Below are positions 47,401 through 59,100 of a DNA stretch of 64,000 bases, piece after piece (position 1 is the first letter of the stretch; each line of letters begins with the position of its first letter). The DNA lies in contig JAOTON010001816.1 of the NCBI GenBank assembly GCA_034440635.1, forward strand, positions 248,001-312,000, read 5' to 3'. Made by a program: the position numbers and the translations under genes. The notes below the pieces were generated by a model. That model saw only the letters and a list, made by a program, of their open reading frames with translations. It was not told the origin of the DNA and did no database searches. This stretch comes from Lepas anatifera (Eukaryota > Arthropoda > Thecostraca > Lepadidae).

Positions 47401-47640
47401 CATTTATTTTCCTTAAGCGCCTACTTCCATCTAAGGGGCGCTTATGCTGTCCAGGGCACCTATGTTACCAAGATTTGCCTTTGCTGCCCAGGGCGCCTTT
47501 CCTAGCCAAGAGCGCATATGATATCTGTAGGGCGCTTCATCCAGGGGGCGCCTAGGCTACTCAGGGGTGCATTAGTTCCCCATGGCGCAATCCTGCTATC
47601 TAGTAGCGCCTTTTCTTTGCCGGGGCGCTTTTGTTAGCTT
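44460..47640. repeat. GGGCGCC satellite with a 372-bp higher-order repeat
   Basis: Monomers of about 20-28 bp based on GGGGCGCCTTTGCTATCC fill more than 3 kb. From 46,476 a higher-order unit starting CCTAGGGGCGCCTTTGCTA repeats at 46,848 and 47,221 (steps of 372 and 373 bp) and breaks off near 47,560. ORFs of up to 125 codons here are a by-product of the repeat. GGGCGCC words also occur next to both ends of the host element. Confidence 0.9.
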
Positions 47641-47945
47641 TATAAATTTCATCTTCAACATTTTACTGGGGCGCAAAAGACCAGTAAAAGCGTCTAGTGT
47701 TTGGGCAGAGGCGCTTTGCCATGGTTTTAAGGACTATGTGTTAATTCAAGCGGAATAAGTGGTATCTACCACCTTGGCGCACGAAATGGGTACAGGCGCG
47801 CCGCTCATATCGGGCGCCGAAGGCGCCCGATATGAGCTAAGCTATACTGAGGCGCTTCGGAGCTAAGGGGGGGGCCTGGGCCCCCCTTGGATCCGTCACT
47901 GGTGATGGACAGTTGTGAGAAAGTAATATAACACAGCACTGATTA

Positions 47946-48545
47946 CTAATAACAGGAATACAACACACTTAAATAGCTGCCTAAATATTCATTGAATATT
48001 CCTATCATATAGGGGAAGATGTATGAGTTATTTGTGTGAATGTTGATGATGGGTGACGTGTCTCGGATGTACAATATATCTAGTGTCGTGAGTCTGCGAT
48101 GATCAGTGCACTGTGCCAGGACTGTGGTGTTTTCTGTCAGTATGTTCTGTGTAATATCTGTGTTGTGGTACTCCTCTATGTGTCGTTTAGGTGATCCTTC
48201 CTGTAGGTGCATGGTGAGTCGTCTGCTGAGAGATGTGGTAGCCATACCAATATAATATACCTTACAAGTTACAGGTTGCACAGTCTCCTGCCTTACATGA
48301 AACTGGTATATTACATTCGTATGCTTGAGTGTCGGGCTCTTCTTTGAGATGTTGTTTTGCATTATGAGATTGGCTGTCTTAGGGCTGCTGTAGTAGATGT
48401 TGTGTCTGAGTTTGGTGTTTGGATCTATTGTTGTTGAGTTTTGCAATACGATCTTTGTAAGTTTTTGTAGTAGAGGTTGATCTTTCTGTGGGGGTGGATG
48501 GATGCTCAGCATGTTTTTGAAGCATGTTCTTGACCTCAGCGTCAA
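47946..48545 (-). pseudogene. Penelope-like element C-terminal GIY-YIG endonuclease fragment
   Basis: A 199-codon minus-strand frame has the linker block VIYQFHV followed by KVYYIGMATTSLSRRLTMHL, the GIY-YIG nuclease signature with its conserved arginine, and LTTLDILYIRDTSPIINIHT near the end, as in Penelope-type elements. The expected CP...C cysteines before YIG are only partly kept. The upstream reverse transcriptase is absent apart from a short overlapping frame (to about 48,582), so this is a 5'-truncated copy. The giant hAT element ends 45 bp away. Confidence 0.82.
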
Positions 48546-48926
48546 ACATAGTGTTGCTAATTTCTATAGCCATTGTTGACAAAAAACTGACGAACCCTGC
48601 TCAGCTCACGATAAAACAGTTTCCAAGTGGAGCAATTCTTCAGAGCCTGGTGAATATGAGTCCGCACAATACTCACTTTGACCAACAATATCCCAAATCC
48701 CTACTCCTACCTATCCAGTTGCCAAAAAGTTGAATCAGATAATCACTTATTTCATCCCCAATACACACATTGAATCCTTTGAAGAGTTGGTTGATATATC
48801 TACTAAACATTAACAAACCTAAATGAATCATCAGTTTATATTCTTTCCTCTCTGCTTTCATGGTGGTGATGGTGCCATAGCCAGGGAGAGAGTTGTCACT
48901 GAGGCTGGGTGCACTGTTTTTCTGGT

Positions 48927-49461
48927 TTAACACGCGCATTGACGGGGGTCTGAGCCACCTTCTTTTGACGGGGGGCGGGTACCCGCCCTCCCCCACTCTA
49001 AGATCTCGAGAACCACGGCAGGTAACGAAAAACGGTAAGGGGCGTTGGGTAGCCCATCCACCCCTCCATCGAAAATATTTGAACCATTTTTGTCAGGTCA
49101 CATTTAAGGTCACGAGAGGTCAAAACATGCCGTCTTAGGGATAACATGTAAATTAAGGTTTTCGGTCATTACATCTGAACAAGTAAAGATAGAGAAAAAC
49201 GACTTCAACTGTATGAATCCTTGCAGCAAGTTGAATCGAATGATATATAATTTGACCTTTCAAGGTCAAATCAGGATTTGACCTGACCTGAGGTCAGGTC
49301 AAGGTCAAATTATATAAAATGCATAGCATTAGAACTGCATAGACAAGGCGAGTCTAATGCACTTAAAATAAACGCTCTATCACCATCCGTTACTGAGGTA
49401 TTCAGTAAAAACCATTTTCCCATGTATTTCCGATAGAAAAGTCATGCCTCGTACCTGACCT
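48927..49461. mobile_element. Half of a TTAA-flanked element, cut by LINE sequence
   Basis: TTAACACGCGCATTGACGGG starts the element, and the sequence matches the 24,435-25,285 copy in opposite orientation, including the 'gaaccacggcaggtaac' block and TTTGACCTGACCTGAGGTCA. It stops abruptly at 49,461, where LINE tail sequence begins; the other half was not found nearby. Confidence 0.85.
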
Positions 49462-49840
49462 TATTTGTATTTGTATTTGTATTTTGTATTTATTTAGTGT
49501 ATATGAGCAACAGGATTATCCTACTTACAGCTCAAGTCAATTGACAAAACAATACGTGAATATTTACAAGAGATGATGAACTGGTAGTCACATATACAGT
49601 TACAACCGCAGAAACATTAAATTCAGATAAACATGTAAATATTAAAAGAAAAACATGATGCTATAAAACAGTGAAATCCTAAAACCATGAGTTTCACTAA
49701 AACAGATGATCCCTAAGATATTTATTGATGGAGTATTTAAACGATGAGAAAGTAGAGATAAAAGGGTCGATGGAAGGATACGTGCTGACATGATAATTAA
49801 AAGCGCGAACTGCACGGATGAACAATCCACATCTCACGGA
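49462..49840 (-). mobile_element. 3' end of a minus-strand LINE
   Basis: Read on the minus strand it ends GTTGCTCATATACACTAAAT followed by repeated AAATAC units, a tail typical of CR1/jockey-group LINEs. No coding part of this copy is recognised before the adjacent plus-strand LINE begins near 49,845. Confidence 0.6.
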
Positions 49841-49844
49841 TTCT

Positions 49845-51952
49845 ACTCTCAAAATACCGGCCACCAGCAATCGAAACCCGCCGGCTCAACCGCATCGACC
49901 TCAGCGAATTTAACATCACTCTGGCACACACCAACTGGGACGCTGTTTTCACAGCGGAAGGACCTGCTGCAAAATGGGAGGCATTCACACAGATTTTCAC
50001 CTCTAAGCTGGACAGCGTGGCACCACTGATCAAGACGCGACCTCTCCCACCAACCGCCATCCGTGTGACCAGCCCGACACGAGAGCTGCTGGCCAGGCGC
50101 CGGGCAGCGCTGAACTCCGGCCGGCAGGGGCGGGGTCAGTACAAGCTGCTCAACCGCCAGTGCCACGCAGCCATACGTCGGGACACCCGCGAACACCTGC
50201 AGCAGCGCCTGACAGAGGCGGGTCCAGGGCGCGTCTACCAGGTGCTGCGACCAATCATCGGAAGCAGGAAGGGGAACAGTGGTGCCCCAAACATTACGCC
50301 GGACGCGATTAACGATTTCTTCGTAAATGTCGGACCCCTGACTGCTGCGTCAGTCGTCTCACCCACTAGTCAGCTGCCAATCCGCCTGCCGCGAGTGCCT
50401 GCCTGTGGTTTTAGAGTGACCCCGATTTCACCTTTGTATTATTGTCGGTACTATGAAATCATCCTCATCTGTTGATGTTCACGGTTTTAGCGTTACGATG
50501 TTCCAGAGATTCTTTTACGGCATCATTCATGTTTTATGTGATATCATTAACTCTAGTCTTATTTCGGATGTCATTCCACAACCATGGAAGCACGGTATTG
50601 TTGTGCCGCTTCCAAAGGGAGGTGACTCGACGGACCCATCGAACTGGCGCCCTGTTACTACGCTGCCTGCCATCTCCAAGATCACGGAAAGGATAGTGCA
50701 TATGCAGCTGAGTGACTATTTCAACAGCAGCTCCTTGTACTCTCCGGCTCAGCATGGTTATAAACGGAACCATTCAACTGAAACCGCACTGTCAATTGTA
50801 ACGGACTCCATCTACCGTGCGATGGATTGTGGTTTGATATCGATGATTGTGCTGCTTGATTGCTCGAAATGCTTCGACGTGATCCCCCATGACAAACTGT
50901 TAGATAAGCTACGGATGTACGGCGTTGATAGTCATTGGTTTGAGGATTACCTCAAGGGCCACCATCAACAAGTAAAAATCACCAAAAATGGAACCAAACT
51001 CATGTCCAAAACATTACCCAACACCACTGGTGTTTATCAAGGAGGGTCCCTCTCCTGTTTGTTATTTTCAATCTTCGCAAATGAACTGAATCTTTACACA
51101 GAAAAGACCAACATCGTGCAATTCGCGGACGATACCCAAATATTGATATCTGGACCAAAACATAGCATATCCGACATAATTACCGATCTGGAAAACGAGC
51201 TTTCAAATTTGTTTGACTGGTTTTCACAAAACTCACTGAAATTGAATGCATCCAAAACCAAACTTATCGTTTTCGGAACTTCGGCAATGTTAAGAGACCT
51301 CCCACCTGTCAGCATCCAAGTAGCCAACACCGTCATCACCGAAAATAGAGAAGTAAAAAATTTAGGTATTTACATGGATAGACATCTAACGTTTCGACCT
51401 CACGTTGATCATTTAGTCGCGAAATGTACTGGCATGTTGATGGGGCTCATACACGTGAGACATGTCATCCCTCATTCGGTTCTAAAACAAGTCATTAATT
51501 CATTAGTCATTTCATCGATCCGCTACTGTGTGTCCATATACGGTACTTGCGGGGTAACTCAACTTCATAGAATTCAAAAAGTGATAAACTTTTCAGCACG
51601 AGTTATCACCGGCAAAAGGAAGTTCCACCATATCAGTGACGAGGTACGCCGCTTGGGTCTTCCCATGATATCGGAACTGGTCGCATACCATCAACTAAGT
51701 CTCATCCGTAACGTGCTAACCACCAACGAACCGTGCGACTTGAGAGACATGTTTGTAAGTGCAGACCATTCGTACGCCACGAGATATGCCCACCAATTAA
51801 GACCTGTACGAGCTAGAACCTGTGCAGGCAGGCGTCGACTGGCCAGTGTGGGGGCCGATAGGTATAACGCGCTGCCACCTGAAGTGTGCGATACTGTTAG
51901 CCGAGCTGCGTTTAAGAGTGCCCTGAGACGCCACTTGCATGCTGGACAGTGA
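49845..51952 (+). pseudogene. 5'-truncated LINE reverse transcriptase (CR1/jockey group)
   Basis: From about 49,845 the plus strand encodes the linker after the endonuclease (NWDAVF, LLARRRAALN), shifts frame near 50,440, and continues as a 499-codon frame from 50,453. In that frame: PLPKGG and NWRPV (residues 53-68), LLDCSKCFD with catalytic Asp136, YQGGSLS (195-201), FADD at 224-227, then thumb and C-terminal regions to the stop at 51,952. The endonuclease domain is absent. Apart from the frameshift the RT core looks intact, so the copy is relatively young. Confidence 0.88.
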
Positions 51953-51995
51953 TGATCGGTTTTAGGATGACTCTATGATTGTGTCTTAGCCCCTT

Positions 51996-52688
51996 TTATT
52001 TACTTCTTGACCTTCTATTGACGTGCATGCATGAAAAACCTCGCCTTGTTGAGGATGATGCGAATATACAGAACTCAGAACTCCCAAAAGTAATGTGTAG
52101 CAGCTGGTTTTGTCTCTCCCTGGTCCGACGCTGAGGCACATGCAAGAGTAGATTCCCAAGCAGGAAGGCGGAGTCCGTTCTGTGGATGATAATTTTGTAG
52201 ACAAACAGAATGTCGCTTTTTAGTCGCCTTTTTGAAAGTGAAGTAATTTTGAAACTACCAAGTAGATCGTTGTAGGAGAGTGATAAATTTTGTTGAGGCA
52301 CGTGAGTGTGGGCAGCCAACCACATCAGAAATTTGTGTTGAATTTTTTCCAGTCGATCTAAGTGCGTTTTTGCGGCTCCACCCCAGATTACGCTACTGTA
52401 TTCTAAGATGGAGCGAACATTGCCAAAGAAGGCTGCAAGAATAGAAGCAGGTTTCAGTCGTCCCACCGTTCGGCTAGTCGGGAATGAGCGCATGAGCAAA
52501 CCTAGCATCCTATTCGCTTTGCTGACGGTATGGTTGATATGAGCCTGAAGCGTCAATTTTGTGTCTAGCCAAACACCTAGGTCTCGAATTTCTTGAGCAT
52601 GTTCCAGGTCATTGTTACGAGTTTTGTACCTAGCCAGAATAAAGGAATAAAGGCATCCTTGAAATTGTGCATCATGGATGCAAGACAA
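51996..52688 (-). pseudogene. LINE reverse transcriptase C-terminal fragment
   Basis: The minus-strand frame starts in the thumb region (IRDLGVWLDTKLTLQAHINH) and continues through LEYSSVIW and LEKIQHKFL to the end, the usual C-terminal order of jockey-group LINEs. The palm with FADD is missing, so it is a 5'-truncated copy. It lies tail to tail with the plus-strand LINE ending at 51,952 but differs from it in sequence. Confidence 0.85.
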
Positions 52689-52699
52689 CTACTGTATTC

Positions 52700-53500
52700 A
52701 AGTTTCTATTGCTTTGGTAGGTACATGGGGGATGGTGAGAACTGTGTCATTGTCGGGTTGGATGCACCGTTTTATTTTATTTCTGGGTGTTTCATATAAA
52801 ATGAAGGGAATAAAACTTGAGTCAGTAAAAAATTACCTGCCCCCCGTTGGAGGAGTCTGCCCCAGACCAAATTTCTACCCCAATCGGAGAAGGATTTGAG
52901 CTTCCCCAAGCGCCTCATCAAATTTCCTACCACATTCTGTAGGGTTTCCTAAACCATTAAGGTAAGAATGTTATCATCCCTACCTGCACTATGCAATCCT
53001 ACCTCTCTTATTAGTTACTTAGTTTTATGAAGCCCCCCATATCTTTATAACCTTTCATCCATTATTTGTTTGGTTTTCAGTGTCACCTCCCTCACACCAG
53101 TCTTGCAAATTCACACCAGGGCCCCGTTTCATAAAAAGCGTAACTTATGCTTATAGCGTAGAAGTAGCATAATGCAGCGTAGAATGTGAATAATACACCA
53201 CAATCTTGTTTCATAAAAATGCAGCGTAAAAATACAACTTCTTGCAAAGTTACGCTGCTCTAAACTACGCTGTACTGGAATTCAGCGTAGAATATTGCCA
53301 ATATTTATAACCATACATGTATTGCGACAGCACACACGAAAAAAAACACTACAACGGTAAAAAACGAATAGTACAATGGGTGCGCACCCTAAAATCCTAA
53401 GGCCGGCCGGCATGATTACGCTGGGGAATATTATAAAACGCATAAGTAACAGTATAAGACGGCGAAAAATACAGCGCAACATAACCACCGGGCCGGAGCC
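52700..53500. other. No gene; one transposon-like terminus
   Basis: GGGCCCCGTTTCATAAAAAG at about 53,118 resembles a common end of non-autonomous DNA transposons and is followed by repeated AGCGTA words, but its inverted partner was not found. Confidence 0.35.
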
Positions 53501-54960
53501 CGACCGCCGAGAAGTACGCCCCGCCGCCACAACAGGCGACGATACCCCGCGCAGCGGCAGCCGCCGCGGGCGGCGGGAGGCGCCCAGCCGAGAGAGCGGC
53601 GGGAGGCCACCCCACCACGGCGACCGAAGACCCGCAGCCGCAGAGCGGCCGCCGCGGCGGGCGGCCGCCCGGATGAGCCCGCAGAGCGGCCGCCACGGCG
53701 GGCGGCAGGAGGCCGCCCGGACGCCGCGAGCGCCGCGAGCGCCGCGAGCGCCGCGAGGAGTCCGCAGAGCGGCCGCAGGGATGACACCACGCCGGACGGC
53801 GGGACACCGCCAGGGCGCGGCGACCGAAGACAGGAAGCCGCAGGCGGACGCCGCGCCGGACGGCGAGAGGCCGCCCGGGCGCAGCAATCGTCGGTGGCGC
53901 AGCCGCCGAGTGGCCGCCGCGGTGGGCGGCGGGAGGCCACCCCACCACGGCAACCGAAGACACGCAGCCGCTGAGATGACATCGCGCCGGACGGCGAGAG
54001 GCCGCCCGTGCGCAGCGATCGTCGGGGGCAGCCGCCGCGGCGGGCGGCGGGAGGCCACCCCACCACGGCGACCGAAGACATGAAGCCGCATGCCGCGCCG
54101 GACGGCGAGAGGCCGCCCGGACGCGGCGAACGCCGGGATGAGTCCGATGAGTGGCCGCCGCGGCGAGCGGCGGGAGGCCATCCCACCGCGGCGACCGAAG
54201 ACTCGCAGCCGCAGAGACGACACCGCGCCGGACGGCGAGCCGCCGGCGCGCCGACTAGCTCACGCCGAGCGAGAGGCCGCCCGGGCGCGGCGATCGTCGG
54301 GGCGCGGCCGTCGAGTGGCCGCCGCGGCGAGCGGCGGGAGGCCACCCCACCACGGCGACCGAAGACACGCAGCCGCAGAGACGACACCGCGCCGGACGGC
54401 GAGAGGCCGCCCGTGCGCAGCGATCGTCGGGGCGCAGCCGCCGCGGCGGGCGGCGGGAGGCCAACCCACCACAGCGACCGAAGACATGAAGCTGTAGACG
54501 GGCGCCGCGCCGGACGGCGAGAGGCCGCCCGGACGAGGCGAACGCTGGGATGAGTCGGCTGAGTGGCCGCCGCGGCGAGCGGCGAGAGGCCGCCCGGGCG
54601 CGGCAACCGTAGACATGAAGCCGCAGGCGGACGCCACGCCGGACGGCGAGAGGCCGCCCGGGCGCAGCGATCGCCGGGGCGCAGCCGTCGAGTGGCCGCC
54701 GCGGCGGGCGGCGGGAGACCCCCCCACCACGGCGACCGAAGACACCCAGTCGTAGAGACGACATCGCGCCGGACGGCGAGGGGCCGCCCGGGCGCAGCGA
54801 TCGCCGGGGCAGCCGCACAGCGGCCGGCAGGCGGCCGCCCCAGGTACGGCGACCGGCGAAACGCGGCCGCAGAGCGGACGTCACCCGCCCACAGCCGGAC
54901 GGCCAGCCGCCGGCGAACCGCGGCGACACCAGCCCCGGCCACCCACGCCAGGCACTCGCA
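53500..54960. repeat. CpG-rich satellite, ~120-bp units with variable inserts
   Basis: The block GGCGGGAGGCCACCCCACCA recurs near 53,606, 53,936, 54,054, 54,177, 54,341 and 54,460, steps of about 118-124 bp with one of 164. Other conserved words are GACGGCGAGAGGCCGCCC and GCGATCGTCGGGG. The whole tract is very CpG-rich and open in several frames on both strands, with frames up to 585 codons. The repetitive arginine/alanine/proline-rich translations in every frame argue for composition and not a real protein. Confidence 0.85.
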
Positions 54961-57900
54961 GCCCGGGAGCGAGGCGAGCTCCATGTTGGTCCTGAAAATG
55001 AAGTGAGATGAGAAAAGGGGGGGAGGAGGGGATGATTCCATGAGCTCGACGTATGGCGGGGGATGAGGGTTCTTGTCGAGACGGATGAATGATGCGGTCA
55101 GAATGGTGGCAGATTGGACCAGGAGCATAGCTCGGTCACGGCCTCCTGTGCCTGATTGTGTTAACGAATTCCGTATAAATGATTCCATATATTTAAATTT
55201 TGACTAGTGTAAGTGGTGCTTGTTTCCGGCCGGACTCGGTCACTCCCCCTCCCCCGCCCACCCCCAGAAATTTTCAGATCGCGGCCCGGACTATGGGGTT
55301 AGGCTAGATCAGGTTTCAGCCAGCTTTAAATTTAGATTTTGCGGCTTTTCTACCATCCAGGAAGTACACATCTTAGGAAGACAAAACTATTGTTCTGTTA
55401 AAGGTTGATCAACGTTGGGGAGGTTCTAATAGTGGTCCATTAAAATTTTCTTTACAACAGTCTTAAAGAAACCTTTTGATAGAGGAACATCGTCTATCTG
55501 TCTAATTCTAGATGCGATTATATTGTTCCAGCACTCAGGAGCAGCAATAAACGGCGTACACTTATGGTATAGCGTGAAAGCAAATGGTACCATAAAATGT
55601 TTGGAGTTTCTTGTGTGTTGATTGTGCGCCTGTTGTATCGGTTCGAATTTATGTCGTAGGAGTAGGGGCAGCGAGCCTGTTAGGTAGTTGTGAACAAAAA
55701 GAAGCTGTGACATCTTTACCAGGTCAGGAAATTTCAAAATACCGTACTTTTTGAAAATAGGAGATGTATGTTCCAGATAAAGTGCATGATCAATTACTCT
55801 AACAATCTTTTTTTGGAGTGTAATGATTCTTCTGAGCTTTGTGGGGTGATTTACTGCCCAAATGATGTTGCAATAACTGATATGAGGAAGAATGAGGGAG
55901 TTGTACAGGAGCAGTAAGTGCCTCGAGTCAAGAATAAATTTAGTTCTGTTGATGAGACCAACGTTCCTTGAGATGACATTTTGAGTAGCTTGAATGTGAC
56001 TGTCCCACTTCAAATTTTCGTCTATTGTTACACCCAGGTATTTCATAGTTTTCTTTTGTTCGAGGGGATGACCATTAATCAAGATTCTTAAATTATGTGA
56101 GTTTTGACTTTTATGAAATACTTGAAAACACGATTTTGAGACGTTTAAGGTCAGACGATTTGCCACAAGCCAGGTATTAATAGGAATGAGACTAGTGTTA
56201 ATCTTGCTCTGTAAGTCAAGGTAGTTGTCTGCAGAGTATGCCAGTGCAGTGTCGTCTGCAAAGAGAAGAAAGAGGGGTATTGGAGAGCTTGACTGGATGT
56301 CATTGACATATAGGAGAAAGAGTAGAGGTCCTAAGACGGAACCTTGTGGGAGATAAGATTTGAAAAACTGAAGTTCAACATTTCTTATTCCATAGAAATC
56401 TAGTTTTTTTAGTAGAATTTCATGGTTAACTGTGTCAAATGCCTTACTGAGGTCCAGAAAGATTGAGGCGCATACTTTTTTGTTCTGTAATGATGTGCAA
56501 ACAAAATCATACAAGAGAGAGATTGGCATAAATGTACTATGTTTTTTGCGAAATCCAAACTGATTTGGAGTAAGGATGTTTTCTAGTTCTAAGAATTGAG
56601 AAATTTCACTGAAAACTAATTTCTCAAAAACTTTGGACACAAGTGATAGCATTGCAATAGGGGGCATTCCGGGACAGATCGACCAAGGCTTGACACCACC
56701 ATGTCTAGAAAAAATCGGAAACTTTGTCTCCGGGGTAGTTTTGGGCCAGAAACACGCCTGTGAGAATCTCAGCCCCCTCCGACCAACGGTGACCGAGTTA
56801 TAGCCCGAGGCACTTTCGGGAGGTCACGTTGTAGACTCATCTTTGATGCCTCATAACTCAACAACGCATCACCTGATTAACAAGTTTTGTATATCATTGA
56901 ACTCGTCTTGAATTATAGTTTATTTTGAAAAAGAAAATGTTAAAATTTGAAAATTTTTGACTTTTAATTTGTTTGAACTTTTCCTTTTTGACCTAGCTTG
57001 ACCTTTTCCCAGTTAAAATTGCCCTTTTAGACACCTCAAAAATGTTTCTTCATAAAATATCTTTCGATAGCAAAAATAAAAAAATGCGTTCTTGCTATAA
57101 GTTCCGAATATTTAGCACCTAAGGTAGGTATGTACACGGTTTTTGACCATTGCGGTAGTACAGCCTTATGTTTAACGCCGCAAATATAGCGATTGCTTTT
57201 GTAATCGGTCGCTGGAAATCATACTCTATTGTCTTTACGAAATTTTAATCGTACAAGTATCCGAATTTATGACAATTAACACGCGACGCGCCCACCCGAG
57301 GGGGTGGGCAACCGGCCTCCTCAGGTTTCCACAGGTAGTAAAAAAAACACCTTCGCGCAGCGCCACCGTACTTCATGTACCTCTAACTCGTAATTTTTGC
57401 AGCTTCTGGCAAAATTTTAGGTCTGGGTCATACCAGGTCACACCGCCAACCCAGGTCAAGAGACCTAGCCTCAAACTTTGGGAGGTGCATAAATCATATC
57501 AAATTTAGCCTATCGTGGTTAGAATCGCATTACATAGTAAGATCGCCTAGCAAGATAATTTTTCGTAGCAGGATTTCTATATCGATAACCGGGAGCAGGG
57601 CAAAGGTCATGATCTTTCCATTAGAAATGCATGGGGCGATTGGTAAATTTTGATAACTTGCGAGAATTGAGAATTGTCGAGAATTGCGATGGAGGTTGTA
57701 TTTTTACATTGTCGTGTCTGACTTGCCTCTGCAGTTTGATTAATATTCTTTTTACCATACAGACTTAAGCCTGGCTCTAGGTCAAAGCAGGTTAATTTTG
57801 ACATTTGACTAGGCAATATTATAAGATACATAATCCGTTTGGGCTCAACAAGAGTGTTCCAATGGTGCTGAACTTTTCTTTCTACGGCTCTTCTCTGTCA

Positions 57901-58583
57901 CCTATTATGCCACAAAATTTAGGTTTCCACTTAGTTCCCGTAAGAAATACTGTGACCTTGAGCAACCTCAAAGGCGACACGATCAAACGATTGTATGTAA
58001 CATATTCGGTAATGATTAAAACTGGCTATTTAGCGGCATCACTCCCAGTGCACTGTGTCATTATTTATCTGGGATTCTCGGATCCGTGTCAGCTATGAAA
58101 TGATCACCTTGTAAAAATATCATGAGGCAACCTGTTCAAGCGACCAAGTCGAATGCGTTACAATTTCAGGACATTTTTTCGAATATATGAGCAGATTCAA
58201 ATTACTTTTTGGGAATGAAAGCCTTTCAGACACGTTTGTTTACATTGCATGAATCCTCTCAAACATATGCTGTGCTGCACTGGATCAGCTTGCATCGATA
58301 CTATTTTCCATCTCCGGGAACGATGTAATTGTGTGAGTTAGTGGTGCTCATAGGATAAATTATACTTGTTTCAATTATTGATAAGGTCGCGACATCTTTG
58401 TAAATTTTCGTTTAAGGCTGAAAGGGTCATTATTAATAAGTTCATTTGCCCTCGTCTCCCTCGAAACAAGGAATCCCTTTTATCACTTTTAATGGCTGCA
58501 GTTTTTCTGTTTATAAATATTGCCCAAGTTGTTGCCAGTTCAGTTTTTTATACATTTTGTACAAGTTGTTCTCAGTTCGATTG

Positions 58584-58901
58584 TTGGAGTCGGGGTCTCA
58601 CTAAAGTCATCAATGGACTTGTCACGGAGACCCCGACCCCACCATCCGAACGAGCAACTCCCACAATGAAGGGTTAATTTTAGAAGCCAACGTCTAACGT
58701 CCCACACAGCACAGGGACGGCCGCCCAGCTCAGGTCACCCTCTCACCAGTCAGTTGCCAGCCGACCTGTACGTCGGGTAAGCTATTGAGCGCCGGAGCGT
58801 CTCAGGGGAACCGATCCCAAGCCTGGACATGCACTGCCACTGCATGCTTCTGAGCCGCGGGCCGGAGCCCAACGCTCTACCAACTGAGCTACCGGGGCGG
58901 C
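58584..58901 (-). mobile_element. tRNA-derived SINE, copy 2
   Basis: Inverted relative to copy 1 and closely similar over its whole length. On the minus strand the A box is TAGCTCAGTTGG (58,880-58,891) and the B-box-like GGATCGGTTCC is at 58,807-58,817, again 74 bp apart. The tail reads GAGACCCCGACTCCAAC. Confidence 0.88.
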
Positions 58902-58909
58902 AAGGAGGC

Positions 58910-59100
58910 GGTTTTAGGAGTAGGTGTCTCACTAGAGTCATCAAGGGACTTTTTACGGAGACCCTGGCCCCACCACCCAAACGAGCAACTCCCACGATGA
59001 AGTGTTAATCAAGGAAACAAAGTTGAAAGTCCCACAAGGCATAACGACGACCGTCTACCTCAGGTCACCCCCTCACCACTGAGTTGCCTGCTGGCCTTCA
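58910..59100 (-). mobile_element. 5'-truncated SINE, copy 3
   Basis: Adjacent to copy 2 in the same orientation, it repeats only the body and tail of the SINE (GGGTCTCCGTAA-like block, GAGTTGCTCGTTTGGGTGGT, and the TGAGGTAGACGG region) and lacks the tRNA head. Confidence 0.8.

Larger units (their letters stand above)
41696..47901. mobile_element. Giant non-autonomous hAT-type element, 6.2 kb
   Basis: Ends CAGTGACGGATCTAGG (left) and, inverted, CAGTGACGGATCCAAGG (right) are each followed by a G-run and GGCGCC. Both flanks carry GTGATGGA (41,688-41,695 and 47,902-47,909), a perfect 8-bp duplication typical of hAT insertions. No transposase ORF is present; the interior consists of a nested hAT MITE, GGGCCCC-type short repeats, a fragment of a TTAA element and a GGGCGCC satellite. 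It sits 82 bp upstream of the ATG of the reductase gene. Confidence 0.88.

Noticed and set aside
44460..47640. CRISPR-like array
   Set aside because: Monomers are diverged and contiguous without regular unique spacers, in a eukaryotic transposon context.
53376..55188. Overlapping long ORFs on both strands, up to 585 codons
   Set aside because: Same CpG satellite translated in several frames; repetitive low-complexity output in each, with no splice or start context that favours one.
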